Source of the DNA: WHSW01 sp036794585
Lineage (GTDB): Bacteria > Actinomycetota > Thermoleophilia > Solirubrobacterales > 70-9
Length of the DNA: 64,000 nt
Assembly (NCBI GenBank): GCA_036794585.1
Contig: DAIRGH010000001.1
Location: 1 to 64,000 of the forward strand
Reading direction: 5' to 3'
Below, in pieces: positions 1 to 8,287 of this stretch (positions are counted from its first letter, which is position 1; every line of letters starts with the position of its first letter). The position numbers and the translations under genes were made by a program. The notes beneath the pieces are model-generated. The model was given only the letters and a program-made list of their open reading frames with translations. It did no database searches and was not told the DNA's origin.

Positions 1-1
1 C

Positions 2-502
2 CCCGAGCGGATCGCCGTCGCCGGCGACAGCGCCGGCGGCAACCTCGCCGCGGTCGTCTGCCAGATCGCCCGCGACGAGGGCGGTCCGCAGCCGTGCTTT
101 CAGGCGCTCATCTACCCCGTGATCGACTACTCGGCCAAGCGGCGCTCGTACGAGCTCTTCGGCGAGGGGTTCTTCCTCACTCGCGAGGAGATGGACTGGT
201 ACCGCGACAACTACTTCGCCACGGCCGAAGACCGCGGCGACCCGCGAGCATCGCCGATCCTCGCCGCAGACCTCTCCAACCTGCCGCCGGCGCACGTGGT
301 CACCTCCGGCTTCGATCCGCTGCGAGACGAGGGTGAGGACTACGCCAAGGCGCTCGAGCAGGCGGGCGTACGGGTGACGCGGCGCCGCGAGTCCGACCTG
401 GTCCACGGCTTCATCAACGCGGTCGGCCTCGGCGGGCGCGCGCAGGAGGCCGCGCAGGGGATCGTCGCGGCGCTGCGCGCCGGGCTTGCACGCGGCACGT
501 AG
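2..502 (+). CDS. Alpha/beta hydrolase, HSL-type esterase (5' truncated)
   Basis: The reading frame is already open at base 2, so the N-terminus lies outside the window. The visible part starts at the nucleophile elbow GDSAGG, the serine motif of the hormone-sensitive-lipase family. The acid residue is probably the Asp in SGFDPLRDEG and the catalytic His is in DLVHGF near the C-terminus, so the complete Ser-Asp-His triad is visible. Proteins of this family hydrolyse short-chain acyl esters in the cytoplasm. The substrate cannot be told from the sequence. It ends 50 nt before the next gene, which has its own ribosome binding site. The family call is firm; the specific role is unknown. Confidence 0.9.
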   Translation, partial: PERIAVAGDSAGGNLAAVVCQIARDEGGPQPCFQALIYPVIDYSAKRRSYELFGEGFFLTREEMDWYRDNYFATAEDRGDPRASPILAADLSNLPPAHVVTSGFDPLRDEGEDYAKALEQAGVRVTRRRESDLVHGFINAVGLGGRAQEAAQGIVAALRAGLARGT

Positions 503-552
503 AGCCCGGCTTTCGCTGTTGACGCGGCGCCCTCGAGGTGGGAGGGTCGCGC

Positions 553-3288
553 ATGGTGTTCTTTCGAAGGGCAGCCGTGTCGTTGGTCGGTCTGGCCGCA
601 TGCGCGCTTCCCGCCACCGCCGGTGCGGATTCCGGCAAGGTGATCGAGCCGGCAGCGCGAGTCCCGGTCCTGCCCGCAAGCGAAGCGCCGCCCCCGCCGG
701 GTGCTCGAGCCGACGCGCAGATGTTCGAGGTTCCGCTCCGGACCCCGGGGCCCGCCGGTTCCGCCGGCGCGGAGGCCGCCGCAACACGCGAATTGCGCGA
801 GCCCGGTGGCGCCTTCTCCCCGACCCCGAACGCCGCTGTCTTTGGCGGCCTCAACGCGGCGGGGCTCGTGGAGGCCACGTCCACGCCGCCCGACACCACA
901 GGCGCCATCGGCCCGAGTCATTACGTCGAGATGATCAACCGCGAGGTCGCCGTCTATTCGAAGACCGATCTGTCGATCGTCGGCAGCTCGATGGACATCG
1001 ACGACTTCGTCGGCGCGCCCGGAACGAACGTCTTCGATGTTCAGGTCAAATGGGATCCGACCGCCAACCGCTGGCTCTACGCCGCGGACAGGCGAGATGC
1101 GGCCGAGGGGGATAACTTCATCGCTTTCGGCTGGTCGAAGACCACCGATCCCTCCGACCTCGCCACCGGCTGGTGCCGGTTCTTCATCGACACGGACGAC
1201 GAGTTCGACGACTACCCCAAGCTCGGCCACAACGACAACCACATCATCATCGGCGCCAACGTCTTCGAGGACTCGGTGGGTGGCCCGGGGAACTTCCTCA
1301 CCGCGCGGATCTGGGCGGTGGCGAAGCCAGCGCTGGGCGACACGACCTGTACGGCTCCTGCCCCCGCGACTTCGTTCGGCTCCGCCGCCTCGCCGCTGCT
1401 GACTGCCGACGGCGACACCGTCTTCACGCCGATGCCCGCGAACACCGCCGACAGCTCCGCGAACGGCTACGTGGTCGCCGCCGACTTCTTCACCGGCGAC
1501 GCCCAGATCATGGCGTGGCACATCAGCGGCCCGGCGGCCACGCCGACACTGACCGCGGACGGCAACATCGCGGTCACCGCCTTCGGCGCTGCGCCTCCCG
1601 CCCCCGTCCCCCAGCCCGGCACCGACAACGTGCTCGACTCGCTCGACACCCGGCTCACCCAGGCAGTGGCGCACGACGACCCGGGAGCGGGAGGGGCCGA
1701 CGCCGTCTGGACCCAGCACACCATCGCCGGGGCGGGCGGGCGCTCGGTGGTGCGCTGGTATGAGCTTCTCCCGGCGACCGACGCGGTCCGCCAGGAGGGC
1801 ACGATCTCGGACCCGACGCATTTCGTCTTCAACGGCGCCATCTCGCCCGCCCTCAACGGGACCGACGCGGCGATCAACTACAACGTCGGCAGCGCTACGT
1901 TGCTGCCGGAGATCCGCGCCCAGTCCCGCGACGGCTCCACCGCGCTCGGCACGATGGCGATCGAGGTCGTGCTCGATACCAGCAGCACGTTCATGAACGA
2001 CTTCAGCTGCGTCGAGCCCGACGACCTGTGCCGCTGGGGCGACTACGCCGCGGCCAGCCCCGACCCGACCAACACAACGGTCGTCTGGGGCTCGAATCAG
2101 GCTGTCGGCCCCGCTATCGGTGGCGGTGGCCCCCCGGCCCACTGGACGACCCAGAACTTTGCCCTAATCCACGACCCCGGGACACCGCCGACCGCGGTCG
2201 ACGATGCGGACACCGTCGCCGAGGACTCCGGTCCGAACCCGATCGATGTGCTCGCCAACGACACTGATCCCGACGGCGGCCCCAAGGCGATCGCTGCGAA
2301 GACCAACGGCACCAATGGCACCGTGACGATCACCAACGGCGGCGCCGACCTCACCTACGCCCCGAACGCCAACTACTGCGGCCCCGACTCGTTCACGTAC
2401 ACGCTGAACGGCGGCTCCGTCGGAACCGTGTCGGTGACAGTCACCTGTCTCGACGACGGTCCAGTCGCCGTCGGCGATTCGTCCACGGTGGCCGAGGACT
2501 CGGCGGCGACCACGATCGACGTGCTCGCCAACGACACGGACGTCGACGGTGGCACGAAGACGATCGTCTCGAAGACGGACGGCGCCAACGGCACGGTCGT
2601 GATCACCAACGGTGGTGCCGACCTCACCTACGCGCCCAGCCCCAACTTCTGCGGCGCGACCTCGTTCACCTACACGCTCAATGGCGGCTCCGTGGGAACC
2701 GTCTCGGTGACGGTCACCTGCATCGAGGACCCGGCCGTCGCGGTCGACGACTCCGCCACCGTGAACGAGGATTCGGGCGCGAACACGATCACCGTCCGCG
2801 CCAACGACACCGACACCGACCCGACCAAGGACCTCATCACCGCGAAGACCAACGGCGCCAACGGCCTCGTCACCCTCACCAACGGCGGCGCGGACCTCAC
2901 GTACGCCCCGAACGCCAACTTCTGCGGTCCGGACTCATTCACCTACACCCTCTCGGGCGGAGATACGGCGACCGTCTCGGTCGCCGTCACCTGCCTCGAC
3001 GAGATCGTGCTGGACCTCTTCCCGCCCGAGACGACGATCACGAAGGAACCGAAGAACAAGCTGGAGACGAGCAAGGACGAGGTGAAGGCGAAGTACAAGT
3101 TCACCTCCAACGAGCCCGGCTCGACCTTCGAGTGCAAGTTCGACAAGGAGAGCTTCGAGCCGTGCACCTCGCCCGAGAAGCTGGTTGCCGATCTCGGCAA
3201 GCACAAGTTCCAGGTCAAGGCGACCGACGCGGCCGGCAACACCGACTCCTCGCCCGACAAGGACGGGTTCAAGGTCAAGGAGAAGTAG
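553..3288 (+). CDS. Secreted protein with three cadherin-like/Big repeats and a C-terminal Ig-like domain
   Basis: I chose ATG 553 because GGAGGG at 541-546 lies six bases upstream; a GTG at 538 is also in frame but has no such site. The 911-residue product has a signal peptide (FFRRAAVSLVGLAACALPA, cleavage near ATAGA). Residues 30-540 form a region with the motif PPDTTGAIGPSHYVEM, known from large secreted bacterial proteins and possibly a beta-propeller. Three tandem repeats of about 90 residues follow (about 545-635, 637-726, 727-816), each with VAEDS/VNEDS, DxLANDTD, TNGGADLTYAP and FCGxxSFTYTL. The last 95 residues begin PPETTITKEP and contain GSTFECKFD and ATDAAGNTDSSPD, an Ig-like module common in actinobacterial surface proteins. 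A role in adhesion or surface structure is inferred only. Confidence 0.85.
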   Translation: MVFFRRAAVSLVGLAACALPATAGADSGKVIEPAARVPVLPASEAPPPPGARADAQMFEVPLRTPGPAGSAGAEAAATRELREPGGAFSPTPNAAVFGGLNAAGLVEATSTPPDTTGAIGPSHYVEMINREVAVYSKTDLSIVGSSMDIDDFVGAPGTNVFDVQVKWDPTANRWLYAADRRDAAEGDNFIAFGWSKTTDPSDLATGWCRFFIDTDDEFDDYPKLGHNDNHIIIGANVFEDSVGGPGNFLTARIWAVAKPALGDTTCTAPAPATSFGSAASPLLTADGDTVFTPMPANTADSSANGYVVAADFFTGDAQIMAWHISGPAATPTLTADGNIAVTAFGAAPPAPVPQPGTDNVLDSLDTRLTQAVAHDDPGAGGADAVWTQHTIAGAGGRSVVRWYELLPATDAVRQEGTISDPTHFVFNGAISPALNGTDAAINYNVGSATLLPEIRAQSRDGSTALGTMAIEVVLDTSSTFMNDFSCVEPDDLCRWGDYAAASPDPTNTTVVWGSNQAVGPAIGGGGPPAHWTTQNFALIHDPGTPPTAVDDADTVAEDSGPNPIDVLANDTDPDGGPKAIAAKTNGTNGTVTITNGGADLTYAPNANYCGPDSFTYTLNGGSVGTVSVTVTCLDDGPVAVGDSSTVAEDSAATTIDVLANDTDVDGGTKTIVSKTDGANGTVVITNGGADLTYAPSPNFCGATSFTYTLNGGSVGTVSVTVTCIEDPAVAVDDSATVNEDSGANTITVRANDTDTDPTKDLITAKTNGANGLVTLTNGGADLTYAPNANFCGPDSFTYTLSGGDTATVSVAVTCLDEIVLDLFPPETTITKEPKNKLETSKDEVKAKYKFTSNEPGSTFECKFDKESFEPCTSPEKLVADLGKHKFQVKATDAAGNTDSSPDKDGFKVKEK

Positions 3289-3292
3289 GTAC

Positions 3293-4156
3293 CTAGAACC
3301 CGGTTTCGGCCAGGAGGCTAGACGCGGCGATCAGGTTGGGGTCTATGAGTCGCAGCGAATTCCGGAAACCGTTGTTGCCCGGAGCCTCTTCGGGAGGCGT
3401 GGTCGGCAGCACCGTCATCTCGGCGACCTGAGCGGTCGGCGGAACGGCCAGCGCGCCGAGCACCATGTCGGCGACATCGCGCGGTTGGATCAGCACCTCT
3501 GCGTTATACGGACGCCCCTCGGCCTCGTACAGCCTCTGCTGCATCGGCGTCGCGGTCTGTCCCAGCAGGATCGTCAGCACGCGCACGCCGTGTTCGTTTA
3601 CCTCGGCCCGGAGGCTGTCGGCCACCGCCCGAAGGCCGTGCTTCGAGGCCGCGTACTGACCGGCGCTTGGCGCCGCACTCGCTCCCTGGGTGGAGTTGAT
3701 GAACACGACCTGTCCCTGCCGCTCGCGCAGCGCGGGCAGGAGGAGCTGAGTCAGGCCATACGGCGCGCGTAGGTTGGTCCGGTACTGCCGGTCCAGGTCC
3801 GACATCGTCGCCACGTCCGTGGTGCCTCCGGCGATCACTCCGGCGGCGTGCACCAGCACGTCGAGTCCTCCGAAGTCCGCGAAGATCCGGTCGGCAATCC
3901 CCCGGAGATCGTCATCGACGGTCAGGTCCGCCTTGTGCGGCAGGGTGAGGCCGCCTCGAGCAGTCGCCTCGGATTGGGTGCCGGCGAGTCGATCCTCGTC
4001 GCGGCCGACCAGGTAGACCGTGGCGCCCTGCTCGGCCAGGGCCAGGCTCACCGACTTTCCGACCCCGCTGCTGGCGCCGGTGACCAGCGCGACCTTGGCC
4101 TTGAACCCCTGTCCGCTCCTGCCTTGCGCCTCCTGCGCTGGACCCCGCTTCGCCAT
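3293..4156 (-). CDS. SDR-family NAD(P)-dependent oxidoreductase
   Basis: This is a classical short-chain dehydrogenase of about 287 residues. The cofactor motif TGASSGVG is near the N-terminus, HAAG is the central NNAG-like motif, and NSTQG with YAASK carries the catalytic Ser, Tyr and Lys. The segment after the active site reads LLGQTATPM instead of the usual PG motif. The frame extends to 4204, but ATG 4156 (MAKRG) is preferred because the extra residues are basic and unlike the family, and because the longer version would cover the putative operator at 4174-4190. It is divergent from a MerR regulator, which suggests control by that regulator. The substrate is unknown. It is convergent with the upstream secreted-protein gene, with a gap of 4 nt. 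Confidence 0.88.
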   Translation of the reverse strand: MAKRGPAQEAQGRSGQGFKAKVALVTGASSGVGKSVSLALAEQGATVYLVGRDEDRLAGTQSEATARGGLTLPHKADLTVDDDLRGIADRIFADFGGLDVLVHAAGVIAGGTTDVATMSDLDRQYRTNLRAPYGLTQLLLPALRERQGQVVFINSTQGASAAPSAGQYAASKHGLRAVADSLRAEVNEHGVRVLTILLGQTATPMQQRLYEAEGRPYNAEVLIQPRDVADMVLGALAVPPTAQVAEMTVLPTTPPEEAPGNNGFRNSLRLIDPNLIAASSLLAETGF

Positions 4157-4173
4157 CCGGACGCAAACCCTAC

Positions 4174-4190
4174 CGTTACGTACACGTTGG
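4174..4190. promoter_or_regulatory. Putative MerR-family operator (ACGT direct repeat)
   Basis: The divergent region between the SDR gene and the MerR gene holds CGTTACGTACACGTTGG, with ACGTACACGT at 4178-4187. It resembles the ACGTxxACGT sites known for LiuR-type MerR regulators of acyl-CoA and branched-chain amino acid catabolism. That the neighbouring regulator binds here is inference. Confidence 0.4.
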
Positions 4191-4260
4191 TGTGTTGCGT
4201 GCATGTTGTCGTGGCGGTCGGCTTGCAGAACGGTCTGGATCGCGCCGTTAGGCTTGCCGC

Positions 4261-4689
4261 ATGAGCGAATCGGCGCCCGAACCGGCGGTGCGCTCGGACA
4301 TGCATCAGATCGGCGAGGTTGCCGAGCGCGTCGATCTCTCGCTGCGGACGGTCCGCTACTACGAGGAGATGGGACTGATCGCCCCCGAGCAGCGGACCGA
4401 CGGCGGCTTTCGCCTCTTCACCGAGGAGACGATCGATCGGCTGAAGCTGATCAAGCAGATGAAACCGCTCGGCTTCAACCTGTCCGAGATGCGTGAGCTG
4501 ATCGACGCCCGCGAGGCTCTGCGCACGCTTGAGTCCGATGACCCTCGGCGGCATAAGGCCGTCGACGTGCTCGCCCAGTACGCCGAGCTCGCCGGCGTGC
4601 GCTGCCAGGAGCTCAACGAGCAGCTGGCGACCGCGGTGAAGCTGGTTCGCCAGCTCTCGCGCGAGAGCCGCCGCGAGCGCACTAGCTAG
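4261..4689 (+). CDS. MerR-family transcriptional regulator
   Basis: The 142-residue protein has a MerR winged-helix domain at about residues 14-85: HQIGEVAERVDLSLRTVRYY, then GGFRLFTEETIDRL and IKQMKPLGFNLSEM. A coiled-coil dimerisation helix follows (about 100-135). No cysteine cluster for metal sensing is visible; the only Cys is in RCQEL of the dimer helix. This argues against a metal or SoxR-type sensor and for the LiuR-like or small effector branch. It is divergent from the SDR gene, with an ACGT repeat between them, and probably regulates that gene and itself. ATG 4261 is the only well-placed start. Confidence 0.9.
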   Translation: MSESAPEPAVRSDMHQIGEVAERVDLSLRTVRYYEEMGLIAPEQRTDGGFRLFTEETIDRLKLIKQMKPLGFNLSEMRELIDAREALRTLESDDPRRHKAVDVLAQYAELAGVRCQELNEQLATAVKLVRQLSRESRRERTS

Positions 4690-4762
4690 AGCCCGGAACG
4701 AGACTCGAACTCGTGACCCCCTCCTTACCATGGAGGTGCTCTACCAACTGAGCTATCCGGGC
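4690..4762 (-). tRNA. tRNA-Thr (anticodon GGT)
   Basis: Read on the minus strand from 4762, the sequence folds into a full cloverleaf. The acceptor stem is GCCCGGA/TCCGGGC, the D arm GCTC-AGTTGGTA-GAGC, the anticodon stem CCTCC/GGAGG with loop ATGGTAA (anticodon GGT), the variable loop GGGTC, and the T arm ACGAG-TTCGAGT-CTCGT. Base 4690 is the discriminator (U in RNA). CCA is not encoded. A decayed copy of its 5' half lies at 6315-6344. Confidence 0.96.
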
Positions 4763-4797
4763 GCTCGCGGTCACTGTAGCGACAGCGCCGCGGCCGA

Positions 4798-5586
4798 CTA
4801 CTCGCGCAGCTCTTCCACGATGGCGCGCGCGTCGGCGAGCTCGGCCTCGCGCTCGGTGCGCTCGCGCTCGGCCTCGTCGCGGTCCTTCTCGGCGGCGTCG
4901 ACGGCCTGCTGAGCTCGATCCAAGCGCCGTTGCGCCGCCTCAACCGTCCTCACCGCCGCCTCGAGCGACCGCGCGGCCCGCTTCGCGGCCCGCTCGGCGT
5001 CGCGCCGGCGGGCGGTTGAGGCGGAGGGCTGTTGCTTGCGAGCCTTCGTCGCGCGGCCGCCGGTGCGCGGCACTGCTTTCGCGGCGCCGAACCCGACCGC
5101 CTCGCGGTCGCGGGTCAGCCGCCCGGCTTGAAACTGCGCCCGCAGCTCCTCGTCTGCGGCGACTGCGCGCAGGGTCTCCCGTGCGCGGTCGACGGTCGCC
5201 GCGCTGCGGCCGCCCGCCTCGAGCTGCTGCTCGACCGCGCCCATCATCCGCTCGACTGCGACGTTCTGACCCGTCATCGCCTCGCGCAGTTCGTCTGCGC
5301 GGCCACCCTCGAGGGCCTCGGCCTGGGCCGCGCTCAAGCGCTCGCCGGCCTCGATCAGGCCCTCGGCGGCCTTCGGATCGCTGCGCACCGCCTGGTTGAT
5401 CGCCCAGGCGGCGAGGTTGGGCTTCTTCAGCGCCTTGACCTCGGCGGCGGCATCGCGATCGCCATCGGCGCGCAGGCGCTTGGCGAGCGCGTCACGCTGC
5501 GCCGTGAACTCCGCCAGCGGCAGAGCGTAGAGTCGCGAGACCTCGTCATCGAGCGGCGCCGCCGGCACTCCTTGAGGATGCCGCAT
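4798..5586 (-). CDS. Coiled-coil protein of unknown function
   Basis: The 262-residue protein is mostly charged and helical. Residues 15-80 contain SRLYALPLAEFTAQRDALAK and KKPNLAAWAINQ, a pattern seen in hypothetical proteins of high-GC actinobacteria. Residues 175-262 are an Arg/Glu/Ala-rich coiled coil (RDEAERERTEREAELADA). No signal peptide, membrane segment or catalytic motif is seen. It lies between the tRNA and the RTX gene, transcribed toward the tRNA. ATG 5586 is preceded by AAGGGA. Function unknown; a cytoplasmic structural or nucleoid-associated role is only a guess. Confidence 0.7.
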   Translation of the reverse strand: MRHPQGVPAAPLDDEVSRLYALPLAEFTAQRDALAKRLRADGDRDAAAEVKALKKPNLAAWAINQAVRSDPKAAEGLIEAGERLSAAQAEALEGGRADELREAMTGQNVAVERMMGAVEQQLEAGGRSAATVDRARETLRAVAADEELRAQFQAGRLTRDREAVGFGAAKAVPRTGGRATKARKQQPSASTARRRDAERAAKRAARSLEAAVRTVEAAQRRLDRAQQAVDAAEKDRDEAERERTEREAELADARAIVEELRE

Positions 5587-5716
5587 TTCCCTTACTACTG
5601 ACTACTACTAACTTTTGGTGACTATTTGCGACGCTCCGTCAGTAATCGCGCCAGCGCGACGTAACTACCTACGTGTGTCCCCTATCTCGTCCGCAGCAGC
5701 GGAGAGGGAGAATTCC

Positions 5717-6250
5717 ATGTTGATGAGTGTAAAGAGAGCACATGTGTTGGTGCTCGCCCTGATCTTCGGGGCGGCCCTCGTCGCCCTCACCCTGGTGGTC
5801 GGAGGCTCGACTGCCACTGCGGGCGGCCCCCCCTACTACGAGACTTGCTTCGGCAAGAAGCCGACCGGCGGCCCCACGAACGGCAATAACGTCATCATCG
5901 GCACGAACAACCCCGACAGCATCTCGGCCCTCAACGGGAACGATCGCGTCTGCGGGCGCGCGCGCGACGATGACCTGCACGGCAACCAGGGCAACGACCA
6001 CGTCGGCGGCGATGCGGATGAGGACATCGTTGGTGGCGAACAGGGCAACGATGAGTTGCACGGCAACACGGGCGAAGACGAGATCACCGGCGGCCCCGGG
6101 AATGACAAGGCCTTCGGAGAAGAGGGCGACGACGACATCAAGGGCGGCCCCGGGAATGACAAGGTCACGGGCAACGGAGGGTTCGACCGCTGCCAAGGCG
6201 GACCGGGCGTCGACACGTTCACCAGCTGCGAGCTGATCACCAACCCCTGA
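5717..6250 (+). CDS. Secreted RTX-like calcium-binding repeat protein
   Basis: ATG 5717 is chosen because the purine-rich GGAGAGGGAG lies at 5701-5710; the open frame extends further upstream without support. The 177-residue product has a signal peptide (KRAHVLVLALIFGAALVALT, then VVGGSTATAGG). The mature part carries about eight imperfect hemolysin-type nonapeptides of the GNDxxxG type (GNQGNDHVGG, GEQGNDELHG, GGPGNDKAFG), which bind calcium in a parallel beta roll. Two cysteines at the C-terminus (DRCQGG, TSCEL) may form a disulfide. It has no enzymatic domain, so it is a small extracellular repeat protein of unknown role. A strong terminator follows. Confidence 0.87.
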   Translation: MLMSVKRAHVLVLALIFGAALVALTLVVGGSTATAGGPPYYETCFGKKPTGGPTNGNNVIIGTNNPDSISALNGNDRVCGRARDDDLHGNQGNDHVGGDADEDIVGGEQGNDELHGNTGEDEITGGPGNDKAFGEEGDDDIKGGPGNDKVTGNGGFDRCQGGPGVDTFTSCELITNP

Positions 6251-6277
6251 CTCCAGCCGCAATCGCGAGGATTCGCA

Positions 6278-6305
6278 AAGAGGAGGGGCTGCGGCCCCTC
6301 CTCTT
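6278..6305 (+). terminator. Rho-independent-type terminator after the RTX gene
   Basis: A perfect 12-bp inverted repeat (AAGAGGAGGGGC / GCCCCTCCTCTT) with a TGCG loop starts 28 nt after the stop codon. Only a weak pyrimidine run follows, as is usual in high-GC genomes. Confidence 0.8.
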
Positions 6306-6314
6306 CTCTATCGT

Positions 6315-6344
6315 GAGGTGCTCTGACTGAGCTATCCCGGGCGC
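6315..6344 (-). pseudogene. Degenerate 5' half of tRNA-Thr
   Basis: The plus-strand sequence matches the reverse complement of the 5' half of the tRNA-Thr at 4690-4762. It shares GAGGTGCTCT, CTGAGCTATCC and GGGCGC, with a 4-nt deletion in the D loop and one inserted C. The anticodon loop and the whole 3' half are missing, so it cannot be functional. It lies between the RTX terminator and the next start codon. Confidence 0.7.
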
Positions 6345-6346
6345 GG

Positions 6347-7822
6347 GTGAGGCTGATCGCCACCGTGAGCGTGATCGCGGCGTCGCTGGTCGTCGCCGCT
6401 CAAGCGCGTGCCCATGAGCCGACGCCCGCAGCGTCCAATTCCGCGCCGCGCCTGATCTTCTGGGTCAACTGCGAGCACGATGTCGTCGGGATGTCCAACG
6501 AGCAACTGCGCTCCTGGAAGGGCCGTGGCGTCGACGGGTTCGTCTGCATGGTCGGCCGCCTGGGCGGCCTCGGCGGAGACCAGGAGTTCACCGGCGATCC
6601 CGACGCTCACTTGAGTGACCGCCAATACCGGCTTCAGCGGGAGCTGCGCAACTCGCGCATCGTCGAACGCGCCGATGCTCGCGGCCTGAAGCTCTATCTC
6701 GGCGTCTATCTCGCCAACTACTACAACCGCGCCACCCCGCTGCTCGAGTGGTTCGATCCGGATTGGCACGACAAGGTGCTGGCCCGCGTGGGCGAGCTCG
6801 CCGCGGCGGCCAAGCTGCTCGGCTTTTCCGGACTCGCCTTCGACCAGGAGCTCTACCCCCAACAAGGCGGCGCCGCCGACGCGACCTGGGCCTGGGACTA
6901 CCCGCGCAACACCCACTCCGAAGCGCAGGTACGCGAGCAGGCACGTCGGCGCGGCGCGCAGGTGATGCACGCGATCGTGGGCTCGTTTCCCAGGGCCGAG
7001 CTTGCCGTCTACTCCGCGTTCTTTCCCGGCGACTGGAGGGAGGTGGTCAACAACGTGGTCAACGGTCTCATCGATGTCTCTTCCAAGCGCGTCGACATCG
7101 ACTTCTGGGACGGGATGACCAGCGTCAGGGGCTACAAGGCGATCCGCTTCTTCGACGCCACTTTCTACAAGACCCCCCATCTGGGCACCTGGGACACCGC
7201 GCTCACCTATCTCGAAAACAACGTCTACGCGACGTTCTCGCAGCGCTTTTCCAACTGGCGTTATGCATGGTCGCGGGTGCACGTCGCGCCCTTCGCCTGG
7301 ATCGACGACGGCCCCCAGCCCAAACCCGCCTTCGACGACCCTCGCTCAGCAGCCCAGGTCGCCGAGCAGCTGTCGGCGTTTCGCAAGTGGAGCGCAGGCG
7401 GCGAGTTCGCCAACTTCGCCTACCGGCGGATCGCGGCCTTTGACTACTCGCCCTACTACGGTGCCATGCGCGCGGCCTCGGCGCCGGCCGGACCACCGGG
7501 CCCACGCCCGACGCTCGAGATCAGCGACGCAGCGAGAGCAGGCGGACGAATCACCGTTCAGGGCATTGCCAACGACGACCTTGCGATCCGGGCCGTGCGA
7601 TGGAGCGACGGCCGCGGTCATCGCGGTGTCGCGCGCCTGGATTGGGAGATCCTCTCCGGCGACTACCGCTCGGACTACCGTTGGCAGACGCGCTGGTCGA
7701 TCACGGCCCCCGTGCGCAAGCGAGCGGGCAAGCTCTTCATCCAAGCCGTCGACGTCGAGGGACGCTCATCGAGACCCGCCGTCGTCGACGTCCGCGAGCC
7801 CGCGGGCCGGCGCTCACCCTGA
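6347..7822 (+). CDS. Secreted protein of unknown function, possible TIM-barrel glycosidase-like fold
   Basis: The GTG at 6347 gives a 491-residue protein with a good signal peptide (LIATVSVIAASLVVAAQARA). There is no clear ribosome binding site; a GTG at 6365 is an alternative. Residues 30-370 are rich in aromatic residues and acidic motifs at strand ends (FWVNCEHD, LYLGVYLANYY, GFSGLAFDQELYP, DIDFWDGMTS, APFAWIDDGP). This arrangement resembles glycoside-hydrolase-like barrels, but I cannot assign a family. Residues 390-485 look like a beta-sandwich (PTLEISDAARAGGRITVQG). The start lies 2 nt after a tRNA remnant. Function unknown. Confidence 0.75.
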   Translation: MRLIATVSVIAASLVVAAQARAHEPTPAASNSAPRLIFWVNCEHDVVGMSNEQLRSWKGRGVDGFVCMVGRLGGLGGDQEFTGDPDAHLSDRQYRLQRELRNSRIVERADARGLKLYLGVYLANYYNRATPLLEWFDPDWHDKVLARVGELAAAAKLLGFSGLAFDQELYPQQGGAADATWAWDYPRNTHSEAQVREQARRRGAQVMHAIVGSFPRAELAVYSAFFPGDWREVVNNVVNGLIDVSSKRVDIDFWDGMTSVRGYKAIRFFDATFYKTPHLGTWDTALTYLENNVYATFSQRFSNWRYAWSRVHVAPFAWIDDGPQPKPAFDDPRSAAQVAEQLSAFRKWSAGGEFANFAYRRIAAFDYSPYYGAMRAASAPAGPPGPRPTLEISDAARAGGRITVQGIANDDLAIRAVRWSDGRGHRGVARLDWEILSGDYRSDYRWQTRWSITAPVRKRAGKLFIQAVDVEGRSSRPAVVDVREPAGRRSP

Positions 7823-8287
7823 GTCGTCGAAGCTGGTGCTCTCGGACGAGTTGTTCGGCTTGTCAGGCTGAGGCTCGGGCTCGGGGGTTGGCGCCGGCGG
7901 GGTCGGCGCTGGCTCGGGCGGCGGGGTCGGCGCGGGCTCAGGGGTCGGCGCTGGGGTAGATACCGGCTCGGTCTCAGCCGGGACCTCCTCGGGTTCGGTC
8001 GTCGGCTCCGGAGCGGGCTGCGGCGTCTCGTCGGGCCGACCCTCGTTCGCTCCGCCGCCCTGGCGCTGCCTACGCTGGGGCCCGGCGAGGTCGGGGATGC
8101 TGCCGTTCAGCGCCAGCTCATCCGCTGCCGGGAGGTTCAGGTTCGGAACTGAGATGCGCGGCGCAGGCGGCTCGTCGCCGTCGTCATCGGTGATTGCTCG
8201 GCCGATGAGGAAGAAGCCGGCGAGGGCCGCGAGCGCCAGTGCGATCACGATCGATCGCTGTCGCCAAGGTGTCTCACGCTCGCTCAT
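7814..8287 (-). CDS. Single-pass membrane protein with proline-rich extracellular tail
   Basis: ATG 8287 is chosen because it overlaps the stop of the PKD gene in an ATGA junction, which implies translational coupling; the frame extends to 8332. The 157-residue protein has a short basic N-terminus (SERETPWRQRS), one membrane helix (IVIALALAALAGFFLIGRAI) and a long tail rich in Pro, Thr and Glu (PAPTPEP-type repeats). The tail is a typical cell-wall-spanning linker. It ends convergently with the upstream secreted-protein gene, overlapping by 9 nt. Its role is probably tied to the PKD protein with which it is coupled. Confidence 0.75.
   Translation of the reverse strand: MSERETPWRQRSIVIALALAALAGFFLIGRAITDDDGDEPPAPRISVPNLNLPAADELALNGSIPDLAGPQRRQRQGGGANEGRPDETPQPAPEPTTEPEEVPAETEPVSTPAPTPEPAPTPPPEPAPTPPAPTPEPEPQPDKPNNSSESTSFDDSG

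Noticed and set aside
340..2142. A 600-residue minus-strand open frame
   Set aside because: It is the antisense shadow of the secreted repeat protein; composition is Arg/Gly/Val-rich with no domain, and the plus-strand frame has clear domains and a ribosome binding site.
4763..6314. A mobile element integrated at the tRNA
   Set aside because: No integrase, transposase or recombinase gene is present and the copied part is the 5' half of the tRNA; only the fragment itself is reported.
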